Assembly (NCBI GenBank): GCA_031268685.1
Contig: JAIRWW010000170.1
Span: 1-18,565, forward strand
Reading direction: 5' to 3'
Source of the DNA: Azoarcus sp.
GTDB lineage: Bacteria; Pseudomonadota; Gammaproteobacteria; Burkholderiales; Rhodocyclaceae
DNA length: 18,565 nucleotides
Within the stretch, counting starts at the first letter, position 1, and the number at the start of each line of letters is the position of its first letter. The position numbers and the translations under genes are program-made. The notes under the pieces were generated by a model. That model had not been told where the DNA came from. It did not search any database and saw only the letters and a program-made list of their open reading frames with translations. This document shows, in pieces, positions 5,608 through 14,549 of the stretch.

Positions 5608-8600
5608 TTACGCCCGTAGCGCCTCCAGCAGTTTCTTGACCTCCTCCACGCGCTGCCGGGGTTCCGGCAGGGCGATTTTCCGGATCAGGCGATCCGGCCC
5701 GGCCATGCGGGTCTGTTTGTCTTTCTGGATGAGGAAGATCGCTTTCACCGGGTCGATGGGCGCGCTCTTGCCGAACTGGATGCCGATCTGTTCGGCGGAG
5801 GCGTCGAGCTTGACGATGTCCCACGGGCGCAGCAACAGGCGCAGGCGGTGAGTTTCGATCAGGGTCTGCGTTTGCGGGGGAAGGTCGCCGAAGCGGTCGA
5901 TAAGTTCTTCGCGCAAGGCGATGAGTTCGTCTTCGTTGTCGCAGTTCGCCAGCCGCTTGTAGAGGGTGAGGCGCTCCTGTACGTCGGGACAGTAGCCGGT
6001 GGGGAGCAGCGCCGGGGTGTGCAGGTTGATTTCGGAAATTGGTTCCAGTGGGCCGGAGAGATCGGGTTCCTTGCCCGTTTGCAGGTCGCGCACGGCGCGC
6101 TTGAGCATTTCGCTGTAGAGCGAGAAGCCGACCTGGGCGATTTCGCCCGACTGGCTATCTCCCAGGACTTCGCCCGCGCCACGGATTTCGAGGTCGTGCA
6201 TGGCGAGGTAGAAGCCGGAACCCAACTCGTCCATCATCGAGATCGCTTCGAGCCGTTTCTGCGCCTGGGATGAGGGCTTGACTTCGGTGTCGGTCAGAAG
6301 ATAGGCGTAAGCCTGGTGGTGGCTGCGCCCGACGCGGCCCCGCAACTGGTGTAGCTGCGCGAGACCGAAGCGGTCGGCGCGGTTGATGACGATGGTGTTG
6401 GCGGTGGGGATGTCGATGCCGGTTTCGATGATGGTCGTGCATAGCAGCAGGTTGGCGCGCTGCTGGGTGAAATCGCGCATGACCCGTTCGAGTTCGCGTT
6501 CGGGCAGTTGGCCATGGCCTACGACGATCCGCGCCTCGGGCAGGAGGGTTTCGAGTTCGCGGCGCATGTTGTTGATGGTGTCGACTTCGTTGTGGAGGAA
6601 GTAAACCTGCCCGCCGCGTTTGAATTCGCGCAGCACGGCTTCGCGCACGATGCCTTTGCTCATTTTTTGCACGAAGGTCTTGACTGCGAGCCGCTTTTGC
6701 GGCGCGGTGGCGATGACCGAGAATTCGCGCAAGCCTTCCATCGCCATGCCCAGCGTGCGCGGAATCGGCGTTGCGGTCAGGGTGAGGATGTCGACTTCGC
6801 TTCTCAAGCGTTTCAGGGTTTCTTTCTGGCGCACGCCGAAGCGGTGTTCTTCGTCGACGATCACCAGCCCCAGGCGCTTGAATTTCACGTCTTTTTGTAG
6901 CAGGCGGTGGGTGCCGATGAGGATGTCGATCTTGCCCTCGGCCAGTTGCGCCAGCGCTTCGGTTTGTTCCTTCGCTGATTTGAAGCGCGACAGTTCGGCG
7001 ATCTTCACAGGCCAGTCGGCGTAGCGGTCGGCAAAGGTCTGGTTGTGCTGTTCGGCGAGCAGGGTGGTCGGGCACAGTACCGCGACTTGATAGCCATCCT
7101 GCACCGCGACGAAGGCGGCCCGCAGCGCCACTTCGGTTTTGCCGAAGCCGACGTCGCCGCATACGAGGCGATCCATGGGCCGCCCCGACTTCATGTCGGC
7201 GGTCACGGCGTCGATGGCGGCTTGCTGATCGGGCGTGGTCTCGAAGCCGAAGCCTTCGGCAAAGGCTTCCAGATCGTGTGTGCTGAAATCGAAACGGTGC
7301 CCCGGACGCGCAGCCCGTGCGGCGTAGAGCGCGAGCAGTTCGGCGGCGGTGTCGCGCACTTGCTGCGCGGCTTTCTTGCGGGCTTTTTCCCATTGCCCGG
7401 AACCCAGGCGATGCAGGCCGATCACCTCCGGGTTGGCTCCCGCGTAACGGGTGATGACGTGCAATTGGGAAACCGGCACGTAGAGCTTGTCGCCTGCGCT
7501 GTATTCGAGATGCAGGAATTCCGCTTCGCCTGAGCCTAGATCCATGTGAACAAGGCCGAGGTAACGTCCGATGCCGTGCGCGGCATGCACTACCGGATCG
7601 CCGATCTTGAGTTCGGAGAGATCGCGCAGCCAGCCTTCCATCGTCGCGGCCTTGCGTGTATCGCGGCGTGTATGCCCGCGCGCGGCGGCGGCGTAGAGTT
7701 CGGCCTCGGTTACGACGGCGATTTTGGCTTCCGGCAGGATGAAGCCTGCGGCGAGCGGCGCGGCGGCGAGCGCGAAATCAGGTTCGGCGGCGTCGGCGAA
7801 GGCGGCGAAATCGGTGCAGGTTTGCGGCTTTTCGCCGTATTCGGCGAGGAATTCCGCCATCGTCTCGCGCCGCCCTGGTGAATCGGCCAGCAGCAGCACG
7901 CGGCCCTCGAATTCGGCGCGGAAGGTCTTGAACAGGCTTGGCGGCACAGCCGATTTGCGGTCGACTGCCAGCGGCGGCAAGGGCAGGGCGGCGGCTTGCG
8001 ATCGCGTTTCGGAGCTTGCTTCGGCAATCGTCAGCCGGGGACGGTCGTGCAATGCACCGAAAAAATCTTCATCGCGCAAAAAAAGCGCTTCGGGCGCGAG
8101 CGCCGGGCGGCTGCGGTCGCCGTGCAACAGCTCGTAGCGCGAACGGGTATCGCGCCAGAATCCAGCAATTGCGCCGGGCACATCGTGATGCAGCAAGACC
8201 GGCGAGGCTGGGGGCAAGTAGTCTAAAAGTGTCGCGGTCTGATCGAAAAAGAGCGGCAGGTAATATTCGATTCCCGCAGGCGTGATGCCGTTGGAAACAT
8301 CTTTGTAAATCGTCGCCCGGCTCGGGTCGCCCTCGAAAATCTCGCGAAAGCGCCCGCGGAATTTCGCGCGCCCGGCCTCGTCGAGCGGAAACTCATGCGC
8401 GGGCAGCAAACGGATTTCCCGAGTTGGATATACCGTGCGCTGGGTATCGGGGTCGAAGGTCCGGATGCTCTCGATACATTCGTCGAACAAGTCGATGCGC
8501 AGAGGCAGCTGCGATCCCATCGGATAAAGGTCGACCAGTCCGCCCCGCACCGCGAACTCGCCCGGACTCACCACCTGGGTGACGCATGCGTAGCCTGCCA

Positions 8601-9060
8601 CTGACAGTTGTGTTCGCAATCGTTCGACGTTCAGCGTCTCGCCTTGCTTGAGGAAAAATGTGTAAGCGGCGAGGAAAGCTGGCGGCGCCATGCGGTAAAG
8701 CGCGGTGCTTGCCGGAACCAGTACCACATCGGCCTCGCCCTGGCCGATGGCGTGAAGTGTGGACAAACGCTCGGAGATCAAGTCCTGGTGGGGCGAAAAG
8801 CTGTCATAGGGCAGCGTTTCCCAGTCGGGCAACAGATGCACGCGCAATTGCGGCGCGAACCAGCGGATTTCTTCCAGAAGCCGCTGCGCTTCGGACGGGC
8901 GCGCGGTGACGACCGCCAGCATTTGTCCGCGCGCAGCCAGTTCCGCGATTGCCAGCGCGTCGGCGGAACCCGCCAGCGGGGGCAAATCGAGCCGCGCGCC
9001 GGGTTTGGGCAGAGTCAGCGCGGCAAGCGTTGGCAGCAGGGAAGCGAATGGGGAAGACAT
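5608..9060 (-). CDS. mfd: Transcription-repair coupling factor Mfd
   Basis: At 1150 residues this is the normal Mfd length (E. coli: 1148). The order of domains is complete. A UvrB-like N-terminal part (about 20-350) includes the LLPDWETLPYDSFSPH segment (76-91). The RNA-polymerase-interacting CarD-like domain (about 483-540) has KIGDPVVHAAHGIGRY. Helicase domain 1 has GDVGFGKT (635-642), DEEH (736-739) and TATP (762-765). Helicase domain 2 has QLRGRVGR (905-912), and a TRCF C-terminal domain covers about 1010-1150. Mfd uses ATP to push stalled RNA polymerase off lesions and recruits UvrA for transcription-coupled repair. No key motif is missing. The gene is monocistronic: a repeat cluster lies downstream and its own TATAAT box upstream. 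Confidence 0.98.
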   Translation of the reverse strand: MSSPFASLLPTLAALTLPKPGARLDLPPLAGSADALAIAELAARGQMLAVVTARPSEAQRLLEEIRWFAPQLRVHLLPDWETLPYDSFSPHQDLISERLSTLHAIGQGEADVVLVPASTALYRMAPPAFLAAYTFFLKQGETLNVERLRTQLSVAGYACVTQVVSPGEFAVRGGLVDLYPMGSQLPLRIDLFDECIESIRTFDPDTQRTVYPTREIRLLPAHEFPLDEAGRAKFRGRFREIFEGDPSRATIYKDVSNGITPAGIEYYLPLFFDQTATLLDYLPPASPVLLHHDVPGAIAGFWRDTRSRYELLHGDRSRPALAPEALFLRDEDFFGALHDRPRLTIAEASSETRSQAAALPLPPLAVDRKSAVPPSLFKTFRAEFEGRVLLLADSPGRRETMAEFLAEYGEKPQTCTDFAAFADAAEPDFALAAAPLAAGFILPEAKIAVVTEAELYAAAARGHTRRDTRKAATMEGWLRDLSELKIGDPVVHAAHGIGRYLGLVHMDLGSGEAEFLHLEYSAGDKLYVPVSQLHVITRYAGANPEVIGLHRLGSGQWEKARKKAAQQVRDTAAELLALYAARAARPGHRFDFSTHDLEAFAEGFGFETTPDQQAAIDAVTADMKSGRPMDRLVCGDVGFGKTEVALRAAFVAVQDGYQVAVLCPTTLLAEQHNQTFADRYADWPVKIAELSRFKSAKEQTEALAQLAEGKIDILIGTHRLLQKDVKFKRLGLVIVDEEHRFGVRQKETLKRLRSEVDILTLTATPIPRTLGMAMEGLREFSVIATAPQKRLAVKTFVQKMSKGIVREAVLREFKRGGQVYFLHNEVDTINNMRRELETLLPEARIVVGHGQLPERELERVMRDFTQQRANLLLCTTIIETGIDIPTANTIVINRADRFGLAQLHQLRGRVGRSHHQAYAYLLTDTEVKPSSQAQKRLEAISMMDELGSGFYLAMHDLEIRGAGEVLGDSQSGEIAQVGFSLYSEMLKRAVRDLQTGKEPDLSGPLEPISEINLHTPALLPTGYCPDVQERLTLYKRLANCDNEDELIALREELIDRFGDLPPQTQTLIETHRLRLLLRPWDIVKLDASAEQIGIQFGKSAPIDPVKAIFLIQKDKQTRMAGPDRLIRKIALPEPRQRVEEVKKLLEALRA

Positions 9061-9087
9061 CGCGGCAGTGGCACGGAAAAGATCGCG

Positions 9088-9093
9088 ATTATA
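9088..9093 (-). promoter_or_regulatory. Predicted -10 box of the mfd promoter
   Basis: The minus strand reads TATAAT, a perfect -10 hexamer, 27 bases before the mfd ATG. The expected -35 position (9111-9116) reads GAACCC, which is poor; ATGACG (9116-9121) is at too long a spacing. The -10 is convincing, the -35 is not. Confidence 0.45.
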
Positions 9094-9168
9094 GGCGACG
9101 GTGCGCGCCGGGGTTCGTCATTGCTCATGCACATGACAGCACAGTGCTTCCCGCGTCACGTTCCGGTC

Positions 9169-9867
9169 TTAGTTCGTATCCGCCAGCGGTTTACAGGGGA
9201 TGGCAAAGTCCACATGGTAGTGTTCGTCGTGGCGTATCCAGGGCTTGCCCTTCATGAACTTGAGATTACGCTGGAGGTAGGGGCCGCGCGAAGTTGCGAA
9301 CAGCTTGGGAAGATAGGCCGCCTCGAAGATGATCAGGGACACGCCGAGGCCGCGCTCCGAGGCGGCCTCGTGAAGCCGGTACAGATGCTCGGCGATGGCG
9401 GGAAAATCGATGGTGTAGTCCTGGTATTTCGCGTCGGCGTCGAACTCGATGTTGTAGCCGAATTTGTTTGTGACACCGGTTGGAAGATGAACGGAGTTGC
9501 CCGACTGGTCTCGCACGGGGACGAAAAAGTCGACTGACAGACCGTTCTGGTGTGTGCGGTGCGGTCGAAAGCGGCCGCCGGAAGGCCAGCCGGTCTCTCC
9601 GTACACGTAGGTTAGTTCCGGGTGTTCCTTCGCAAGCGAGGCATAAGCGGCGAGGACGATCTCGGCGACCCTGGAATGGACATGGGTACGGCGCGCGGCG
9701 CGGGCCAGGCCGGAATAGGCGGCAAAGTTCGGGCCGCTCGCAGGGAGCGCGACGCTGTCCTCGATGCTTCCGCGGCTGACTGTGCCGAAGCATTGGCTCT
9801 CAGCAGCAAAGGCGAGAGATGACGCGATGGCCAGGGTCATTACGGCAGCAGTTTTCCAATGTGACAT
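9169..9867 (-). CDS. mepA: Penicillin-insensitive murein endopeptidase, MepA type (M74)
   Basis: The 232-residue protein has a Sec signal peptide (about 1-21, ending AFA before AES). It also carries the LAS-metallopeptidase zinc site, His106-x6-Asp113 (HQNGLSVD) and His216-x-His218 (EHYHVDF), which matches the His/Asp/His site of E. coli MepA in order and spacing. GETGWPSGGRFRPHRTHQNG is typical of the family. Such enzymes cut D-Ala-meso-DAP crosslinks in periplasmic peptidoglycan during wall growth. It is shorter than E. coli MepA (274 residues), so orthology is not certain and the symbol is by family. Only a weak ribosome binding site precedes ATG 9867. It lies in the same direction as mfd but 108 bases ahead of it, with mfd having its own -10 box between. 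Confidence 0.82.
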   Translation of the reverse strand: MSHWKTAAVMTLAIASSLAFAAESQCFGTVSRGSIEDSVALPASGPNFAAYSGLARAARRTHVHSRVAEIVLAAYASLAKEHPELTYVYGETGWPSGGRFRPHRTHQNGLSVDFFVPVRDQSGNSVHLPTGVTNKFGYNIEFDADAKYQDYTIDFPAIAEHLYRLHEAASERGLGVSLIIFEAAYLPKLFATSRGPYLQRNLKFMKGKPWIRHDEHYHVDFAIPCKPLADTN

Positions 9868-10044
9868 GTTGTTGAAGTTTGGTTAATGTAAGAACGCATA
9901 GTCGGCTGCCGAATCATCTGTGCCGCCGCTTCAGAAATCGCCCTTCATTATGGCTGAGGTTCCCGCGATTGCGTCCGTCCTGCTGGCGGCGCGGGGCGCA
10001 ATCGGGGACAATGCCGACGGCGCGCTTTTATGACCGGATACGCC

Positions 10045-10563
10045 ATGGATACCACGACCCGCGATACCTCCCGGCTCACCGGTCTGGCACCGGTGTTTGA
10101 TACCGGTATACGCTGCCTGATCCTCGGCAGCTTCCCATCCCCGGCTTCACTGGCGGCGCGGCAGTATTATGGTCACAGGCAAAATCATTTCTGGAAACTC
10201 CTGGGCGCGATTTTCGCCGAACCGCTTTACGATCTACCCTACCAGGAGCGCGCCCGGCGCGTGCTGGCGCGCCGCATCGGTATCTGGGATGTCTACCGCG
10301 CATGCATTCGCCCCGGCGCACTCGATGCCGACATCCGCGCCGGGGAGGCCAACGACTTCACCGCTCTGCTCGCACAGACTCCTGCGCTTGGCCGCATCTG
10401 TTTCAATGGCCGTGCCGCGGCAAAGTTCGCGCCCCGGCTGGCGCGTTTCGGGCTGGAGACTTGCGTGTTGCCTTCTTCCAGCCCCGCTTACACTCTGCCG
10501 TTCGTCAGCAAACTCGAACTTTGGCGTGCAGGGCTGTGTTGCGGCGGCGAGGCTGAAAATTGA
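10045..10563 (+). CDS. DNA-deoxyinosine glycosylase / uracil-DNA glycosylase superfamily
   Basis: A protein of 172 residues from ATG 10045; an in-frame ATG at 10030 would add five but lacks a ribosome binding site, while GGA lies 6 bases before 10045. The core reads CLILGSFPS, then RQYYGHRQNHFW, then GIWDVYRACIRPGALD and LPSSSPAYTL. This is the pattern of the hypoxanthine/deoxyinosine glycosylase branch (UDG family 6) of the uracil-DNA glycosylase fold. The Asn of HRQNHFW is the likely catalytic residue and LPSSSPA the second conserved motif. These small enzymes remove deaminated bases, chiefly hypoxanthine, from DNA. It is divergent from the murein endopeptidase gene and 67 bases upstream of the C13 peptidase. 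Substrate preference among family members varies. Confidence 0.82.
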   Translation: MDTTTRDTSRLTGLAPVFDTGIRCLILGSFPSPASLAARQYYGHRQNHFWKLLGAIFAEPLYDLPYQERARRVLARRIGIWDVYRACIRPGALDADIRAGEANDFTALLAQTPALGRICFNGRAAAKFAPRLARFGLETCVLPSSSPAYTLPFVSKLELWRAGLCCGGEAEN

Positions 10564-10630
10564 TGGGCGTAAGCGGCAGATGGCGCGAAAGACAGGCACA
10601 ATGACGATCTGAAACAAAATCTTATAAAGT

Positions 10631-12115
10631 ATGTCCGCCATTGATGCCGCCATGCGCACCAGCTTGCCCGCCGATTTGTACCAGCTTGGCCGCGTCCTGT
10701 TTTTGCGTCGGGTTCAGTCCAGCTGTTTCAGCCCGGATATCGGCAAATTGCCTTGGCTGCTGCTGCTTTATTGCCTGTTAGCCATCGTATCGGGCATAGC
10801 CCTGAACGGTATGGCGGGCGGCGCGGTGTCCATGGATGGGACTGTATTCATCCCTTTTGGCGCGATGGCTGTTGTCGCAGGCATGCTGAAGTGGGTCGAC
10901 CGCTGCCAGGACGGCGGGCGCATCTGCTTGTTGTTGTCGCTGTTGCTGCTTGCGCTGCCACTGGCCGGTTTCATCGGCGCCAGGATATGGCCCGTCGCGG
11001 CGGGACTGGAAGTTTTTGCATCTTCGCCGGATTACGGGTTCGTTTCCTGGTTTACGGGCATGCTGCCGCATTTCATCGCCATGCTTCCGCATGTGTGGCT
11101 GGTGGTGGCTGGAACCGTGTTCATCGTTCGTGGCAGCCACAGCAACGACTGGCGGCGCGGTCTGTATGTACCGCTGACACCGCTGGCGCTGCTTGCCGTG
11201 CTCACCAGCGTCGATCCGCTGGCCTTGTGGCAGATTTCCACGACCGCTAATCCGGAAGACACTGAGGGTCTCACTGTCGATGAAAGTGTGTTTTACGGCC
11301 AGCCTCGCCTGCTTGCCGAGCGTCTTGCCGGAATAGCAGCCGGCAAGAATGGCGCACCGGAAATCTTCTTCCTGGGCGTCGCCGGGAGCGAAGAAGGGGT
11401 GTTCATGCGTGAAGTCATTACCGTCGAGCAATTGTTCAGGGATCGCTATTTCACCACTGGCCACTCCATGATCCTGATAAACAATCAGGCAATGGCGAAA
11501 AAGGCGCCGTTTGCCAGCCGGGAGTCGCTCACGCAGGCATTGCGGCGCATCGGCGAACGCATGAATGGCGAAGAAGACCTGCTCTTTCTTTTCCTGACTT
11601 CGCACGGCACCGCCGATCACCGCTTTTCCATCAAGCTGTGGCCGTTCGAGTTCGCTGACTTCACGCCCAGTATTTTGCGCGAGGCGCTCGATGATGCCGG
11701 CATCCAGCATCGGGTGGTGGTAGTTTCGGCCTGCTATTCGGGAGGCTTCGTATCCGATCTCGCGGATGCGAATACTTTGGTCATTACAGCTTCCGCAGCC
11801 GACCGCAACTCGTTCGGCTGCGGAGATTCCAGCGACCTCACCGATTTCGGTCGCGCTTATTTCGCCGAAGCCCTGCGGGAAACGCGCTCGTTCACCGAGG
11901 CATTCGAGCGCGCCAGAACTGTCATTGGCGAACGCGAAAAAGCGAACGGCTTCCTGGCTTCCCAACCGCAAATCGCGGGCGGCGAGGCGCTGAAAGGCCA
12001 ATTGGAATGGTTTGCGCGTGAAACGAAAGCGCCGGCTGGCACGAAAGCACCGGCTGGCGAAACCAAGCCAGGCAATGTGCTGCGGGCCGGTTCGCCGCTC
12101 AATCGTCGCCGGTGA
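10631..12115 (+). CDS. Membrane-bound C13 family (legumain-like) cysteine peptidase
   Basis: The 494-residue protein has a hydrophobic N-terminal half with about five membrane segments (about 39-60, 69-87, 97-117, 137-167, 179-201), then a soluble caspase-fold domain. The catalytic pair is readable: His325 in FLTSHGTADH and Cys368 in VVVSACYSGGF, preceded by hydrophobic strands and spaced as in peptidase family C13 (legumain, GPI8). The C-terminus (463-480) has a short ETKAPAG repeat and ends in basic residues. Bacterial members are widespread in pseudomonads and betaproteobacteria but their substrates are unknown to me. No Shine-Dalgarno precedes ATG 10631; TATAAA lies directly upstream, so translation may instead start at ATG 10652. 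Which side of the membrane the protease domain faces cannot be settled from sequence alone. Confidence 0.8.
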   Translation: MSAIDAAMRTSLPADLYQLGRVLFLRRVQSSCFSPDIGKLPWLLLLYCLLAIVSGIALNGMAGGAVSMDGTVFIPFGAMAVVAGMLKWVDRCQDGGRICLLLSLLLLALPLAGFIGARIWPVAAGLEVFASSPDYGFVSWFTGMLPHFIAMLPHVWLVVAGTVFIVRGSHSNDWRRGLYVPLTPLALLAVLTSVDPLALWQISTTANPEDTEGLTVDESVFYGQPRLLAERLAGIAAGKNGAPEIFFLGVAGSEEGVFMREVITVEQLFRDRYFTTGHSMILINNQAMAKKAPFASRESLTQALRRIGERMNGEEDLLFLFLTSHGTADHRFSIKLWPFEFADFTPSILREALDDAGIQHRVVVVSACYSGGFVSDLADANTLVITASAADRNSFGCGDSSDLTDFGRAYFAEALRETRSFTEAFERARTVIGEREKANGFLASQPQIAGGEALKGQLEWFARETKAPAGTKAPAGETKPGNVLRAGSPLNRRR

Positions 12116-12340
12116 TATCGATCAGGCGCTTTCAGACATGTGCCGGACAGGAAACTGATCGATTAGTGTTCACGCGCCCATTGCACAGCCTCGTCAATGA
12201 GGTCGTTCAATTCCGGCTCGTTCATGCCAGCCGTACTGGCCAGATGCGAAAGCGCCACGCGGCAAATACCGGCTTTGTGCCGGAACGCAGGCGAAGATGC
12301 ACTGCGTTTTTGCCGGTGGCGCAACAGGCAGCTAGGTGTT

Positions 12341-12751
12341 TCAGCCTTGTTGCTGCTGCTGTTGTTGCTGCTTCTTGGCGGCAGCAGCCTTGTAATCGAG
12401 CTTTTCTTTGATCCGCGCGGCCTTGCCGGAGCGGTTGCGCAGGTAGTAAAGCTTGGCGCGGCGCACGTCGCCACGGCGCTTGACGTCGATGGAAGCCAGA
12501 AGCGGGGAGTAGGTCTGGAAGGTCCGTTCCACGCCTTCGCCGGAAGAAATCTTGCGCACGATAAATGAGGAGTTGAGGCCGCGGTTGCGTTTGGCGATCA
12601 CTACGCCTTCATAGGCTTGCAGGCGTTCGCGCGTACCTTCCTTGACCTTGACCTGTACTACTACGGTATCGCCTGGGGCGAAAGCAGGGTAGGTCTTGCC
12701 CGCTGACAGCCGGGCGATTTCTTCCTGTTCAAGTTTCTGTATCAGATTCAT
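12341..12751 (-). CDS. rplS: 50S ribosomal protein L19
   Basis: The 136-residue protein is L19 throughout: [11 protein letters not shown] at the start, [51 protein letters not shown] and [23 protein letters not shown]19 lies at the 30S-50S interface of the ribosome. The C-terminus is extended by an Ala-rich stretch, two Lys and eight consecutive Gln (codons mixed CAG/CAA) before Gly-stop, longer than the usual roughly 115-residue protein. GGAG lies eight bases before the ATG. It is the last gene of the rpsP operon, with a 71-base structured gap after trmD. Confidence 0.97.
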   Translation of the reverse strand: MNLIQKLEQEEIARLSAGKTYPAFAPGDTVVVQVKVKEGTRERLQAYEGVVIAKRNRGLNSSFIVRKISSGEGVERTFQTYSPLLASIDVKRRGDVRRAKLYYLRNRSGKAARIKEKLDYKAAAAKKQQQQQQQQG

Positions 12752-12774
12752 TTCATGACTCCGTGTCGTTCAAT

Positions 12775-12819
12775 GGCCGTTGGCCTGGCGCGCAGAGCAG
12801 GCATAAGCCTGATGCGCGC
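12775..12819 (-). promoter_or_regulatory. Stem-loop region between trmD and rplS
   Basis: Two stable structures lie in the gap. GGCC-GTT-GGCC occupies 12775-12785. A two-part stem has outer GCGCGC (12788-12793 with 12814-12819) and inner CAGGC-ATAA-GCCTG (12798-12811). The nearest ends 23 bases before the rplS start. They could control L19 relative to TrmD, since L19 is needed in far greater amount, or form a processing site. Function is inferred. Confidence 0.4.
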
Positions 12820-12822
12820 GGT

Positions 12823-13641
12823 TTATAGCAAGTCACCCTGGCCGAAAGCCGGGGCTTCCTCGTGGTGCTCCCGCTGGAATTCTTCCAGAAGGCGCAATTC
12901 TTCCTTATTCAGCCCCCGTCCGGCAAGCAGGTCGGGGCGGCGCAGCCATGTGCGGCCCAGTGCCTGCTTCAGCCGCCAGCGGCGGATCGACGCATGGTTG
13001 CCGGAGAGCAGCACTTCCGGTACCTGTTCGTCATTGTATGTTTCTGGCCGCGTATAGTGCGGGCAGTCCAGCATGCCGGTGGCGAAAGAATCTTCTTCCG
13101 CCGATCCGGCATCGTTCAATGCGCCCGGCAACTGGCGCACCATGGCGTCGATGAGCGCCATCGCCGCCAGTTCGCCGCCAGACAGTACGAAGTCGCCGAG
13201 CGAGATTTCTTCGTCGACTTCACGATCCAGCAGACGTTGGTCGATACCTTCGTAACGCCCGCAAAGCAGGATCAGGCTCGGCTTGCGCGTCAGTTTCATT
13301 ACCTTGTCATGTGCAAGCGGTGTGCCTTGCGGCGACAGGTAAATGAGCGGCCCAACCGCGCCCAGTGTTTCTTCTTGCTGTGCGCGGGCGCGGGCAATGC
13401 TTTGCGCCAGCGGCTCGGCCAGCATCACCATGCCGGGACCGCCTCCATAGGGGCGGTCATCGACCGTGCGATGTGCGTCGCTGGCAAAATCGCGGGGATT
13501 GTGGAAGGCGATCCGGTACAAATCGCGCTCCAGCGCCCGCCGCGTGATTCCGCTGCCAGTGAGTGCGGCGAACATTCCAGGGAAGAGGGTGATGACGTCG
13601 TAGCGGCGCGCGCCGCCGGGCATCGTCCCGTCTTCTTGCAT
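12823..13641 (-). CDS. trmD: tRNA (guanine-N1)-methyltransferase TrmD
   Basis: At 272 residues this fits TrmD, with a somewhat extended start. The trefoil-knot SAM site is clear: [22 protein letters not shown] and [15 protein letters not shown]. The N-terminal domain opens with [11 protein letters not shown], and the C-terminal domain carries [24 protein letters not shown]. It methylates G37 of tRNAs reading CNN codons, preventing +1 frameshifts. It starts six bases after the rimM stop; an in-frame ATG at 13623, six codons later, is an alternative start. Third gene of the rpsP operon. Confidence 0.98.
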   Translation of the reverse strand: MQEDGTMPGGARRYDVITLFPGMFAALTGSGITRRALERDLYRIAFHNPRDFASDAHRTVDDRPYGGGPGMVMLAEPLAQSIARARAQQEETLGAVGPLIYLSPQGTPLAHDKVMKLTRKPSLILLCGRYEGIDQRLLDREVDEEISLGDFVLSGGELAAMALIDAMVRQLPGALNDAGSAEEDSFATGMLDCPHYTRPETYNDEQVPEVLLSGNHASIRRWRLKQALGRTWLRRPDLLAGRGLNKEELRLLEEFQREHHEEAPAFGQGDLL

Positions 13642-13647
13642 GGTCCT

Positions 13648-14154
13648 TCACCAGTCCTTTTGCCACGCCACATGTATCGTCTGTCCGGCGAGGTTTACGT
13701 CACCCACATAGGCCGCCACGAATGGGATCAGACGTTCCGTGTCGCCGTCGCGCACCTGGAGCACGTCGTGCGCTCCGGTGGAAATGAGTCCAGCGACTTC
13801 GCCAAGCGTTTCGCCTGCTTCGTCCAGCACCGTCATGCCCACGAGGTCGCCCCAGTAATATTCGCCATCTCCCGTGCCGGGCAAGGCTTCGCGCGGCGCG
13901 GCGACGTACCAGCTGGCGATTGCCTGGGCCGCATCGCGGTCGACTATGCCTTCAAGACTGGCGATCAAGCCTTTGCCGTGCTCCTGGCAGCCGAGCAAGG
14001 CGTGCTGAGTCCAATTGCCGGTGGAAACATCATCCGTCGGGGCGATCCACCAGTGCGGCATTTTCTGCCACGACAGCGGATCGTCGCCGAATGTCTGGAT
14101 GCTGAGCCAACCCTTGACGCCGAAAGGGGCGACGATACGCCCCAGCACGATCAT
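13648..14154 (-). CDS. rimM: 16S rRNA processing protein RimM
   Basis: From ATG 14154 the product is 168 residues. MIVLGRIVAPFGVKGWL is the standard RimM start, and the PRC-barrel domain includes EYYWGDLVGMTVLDEAGETLGEV and TGAHDVLQVRD, followed by LIPFVAAYVGDVNL. RimM binds S19 and assists maturation of the 30S head. An upstream TTG at 14169 would add five residues and overlap rpsP, but the ATG, seven bases after the rpsP stop, fits the family better. It sits between rpsP and trmD as in most proteobacteria. Confidence 0.97.
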   Translation of the reverse strand: MIVLGRIVAPFGVKGWLSIQTFGDDPLSWQKMPHWWIAPTDDVSTGNWTQHALLGCQEHGKGLIASLEGIVDRDAAQAIASWYVAAPREALPGTGDGEYYWGDLVGMTVLDEAGETLGEVAGLISTGAHDVLQVRDGDTERLIPFVAAYVGDVNLAGQTIHVAWQKDW

Positions 14155-14161
14155 GTCAGGT

Positions 14162-14425
14162 TCAGGCAACTGCCTGTTGTCCGGCCTTGGCGTTTTGCTT
14201 TACCAGCCGGGCGACTGTCGGAGACAGGCGGGCACCGTTCTGTTCCCAATAGGCGAGGCGCTCGCTGTTGATGGAAAGCGATTGCGCTGCGCCCGAGGCA
14301 AGCGGGTTGTAGAAACCGACGCGCTCAATGAAGCGCCCGTCGCGCCGATTGCGTGAATCGGCGGCTACGATGTTGTAAAAAGGGCGCTTTTTGGCACCGC
14401 CGCGTGCAAGACGAATAACGACCAT
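14162..14425 (-). CDS. rpsP: 30S ribosomal protein S16
   Basis: The 87-residue protein matches S16 over its length: [39 protein letters not shown] and the [10 protein letters not shown] tail. S16 is a 30S assembly protein. AGGA lies eight bases before the ATG. First gene of the rpsP-rimM-trmD-rplS operon, with a strong promoter 40-70 bases upstream. Confidence 0.98.
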   Translation of the reverse strand: MVVIRLARGGAKKRPFYNIVAADSRNRRDGRFIERVGFYNPLASGAAQSLSINSERLAYWEQNGARLSPTVARLVKQNAKAGQQAVA

Positions 14426-14463
14426 CGGGGATATCCTGAGAATAGGTTTACGGAAAACGGACG

Positions 14464-14492
14464 ATTATATGAAGCTCGTCCGGCGCTGGCAA
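14464..14492 (-). promoter_or_regulatory. Sigma70 promoter of the rpsP-rimM-trmD-rplS operon
   Basis: On the minus strand TTGCCA (14487-14492; 5 of 6 match) and a perfect TATAAT (14464-14469) are 17 bases apart. The predicted transcript would begin near 14457 and leave a leader of about 30 bases before rpsP. This is the best promoter in the window. Confidence 0.75.
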
Positions 14493-14549
14493 GAAGACCA
14501 TTCGGCAGGGCAGTAAATAACCGAGGTTTTCTCGGGCAATAGTCGACAA

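Noticed and set aside
5309..5824. Minus-strand frame of 171 codons with ELSGT/PWEL heptads
   Set aside because: It reads through intergenic repeats and then out of frame through the end of mfd; no start signal or domain supports it.
8608..9537. Open plus-strand frame of 309 codons antisense to the start of mfd and the end of the murein endopeptidase gene
   Set aside because: It crosses two well-supported minus-strand genes and their gap, and shows no protein family features.
12163..12258. Possible 31-codon minus-strand gene after rplS (from GTG, ending in EAVQWAREH)
   Set aside because: The peptide looks protein-like but is very short, lacks a ribosome binding site and matches nothing I recognise; it may be a remnant of a lost gene.
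12862..14271. Open plus-strand frame of 469 codons antisense to trmD and rimM
   Set aside because: The opposite strand holds clear trmD, rimM and rpsP. The plus frame has no recognisable domain and stays open because of GC-rich codon bias.
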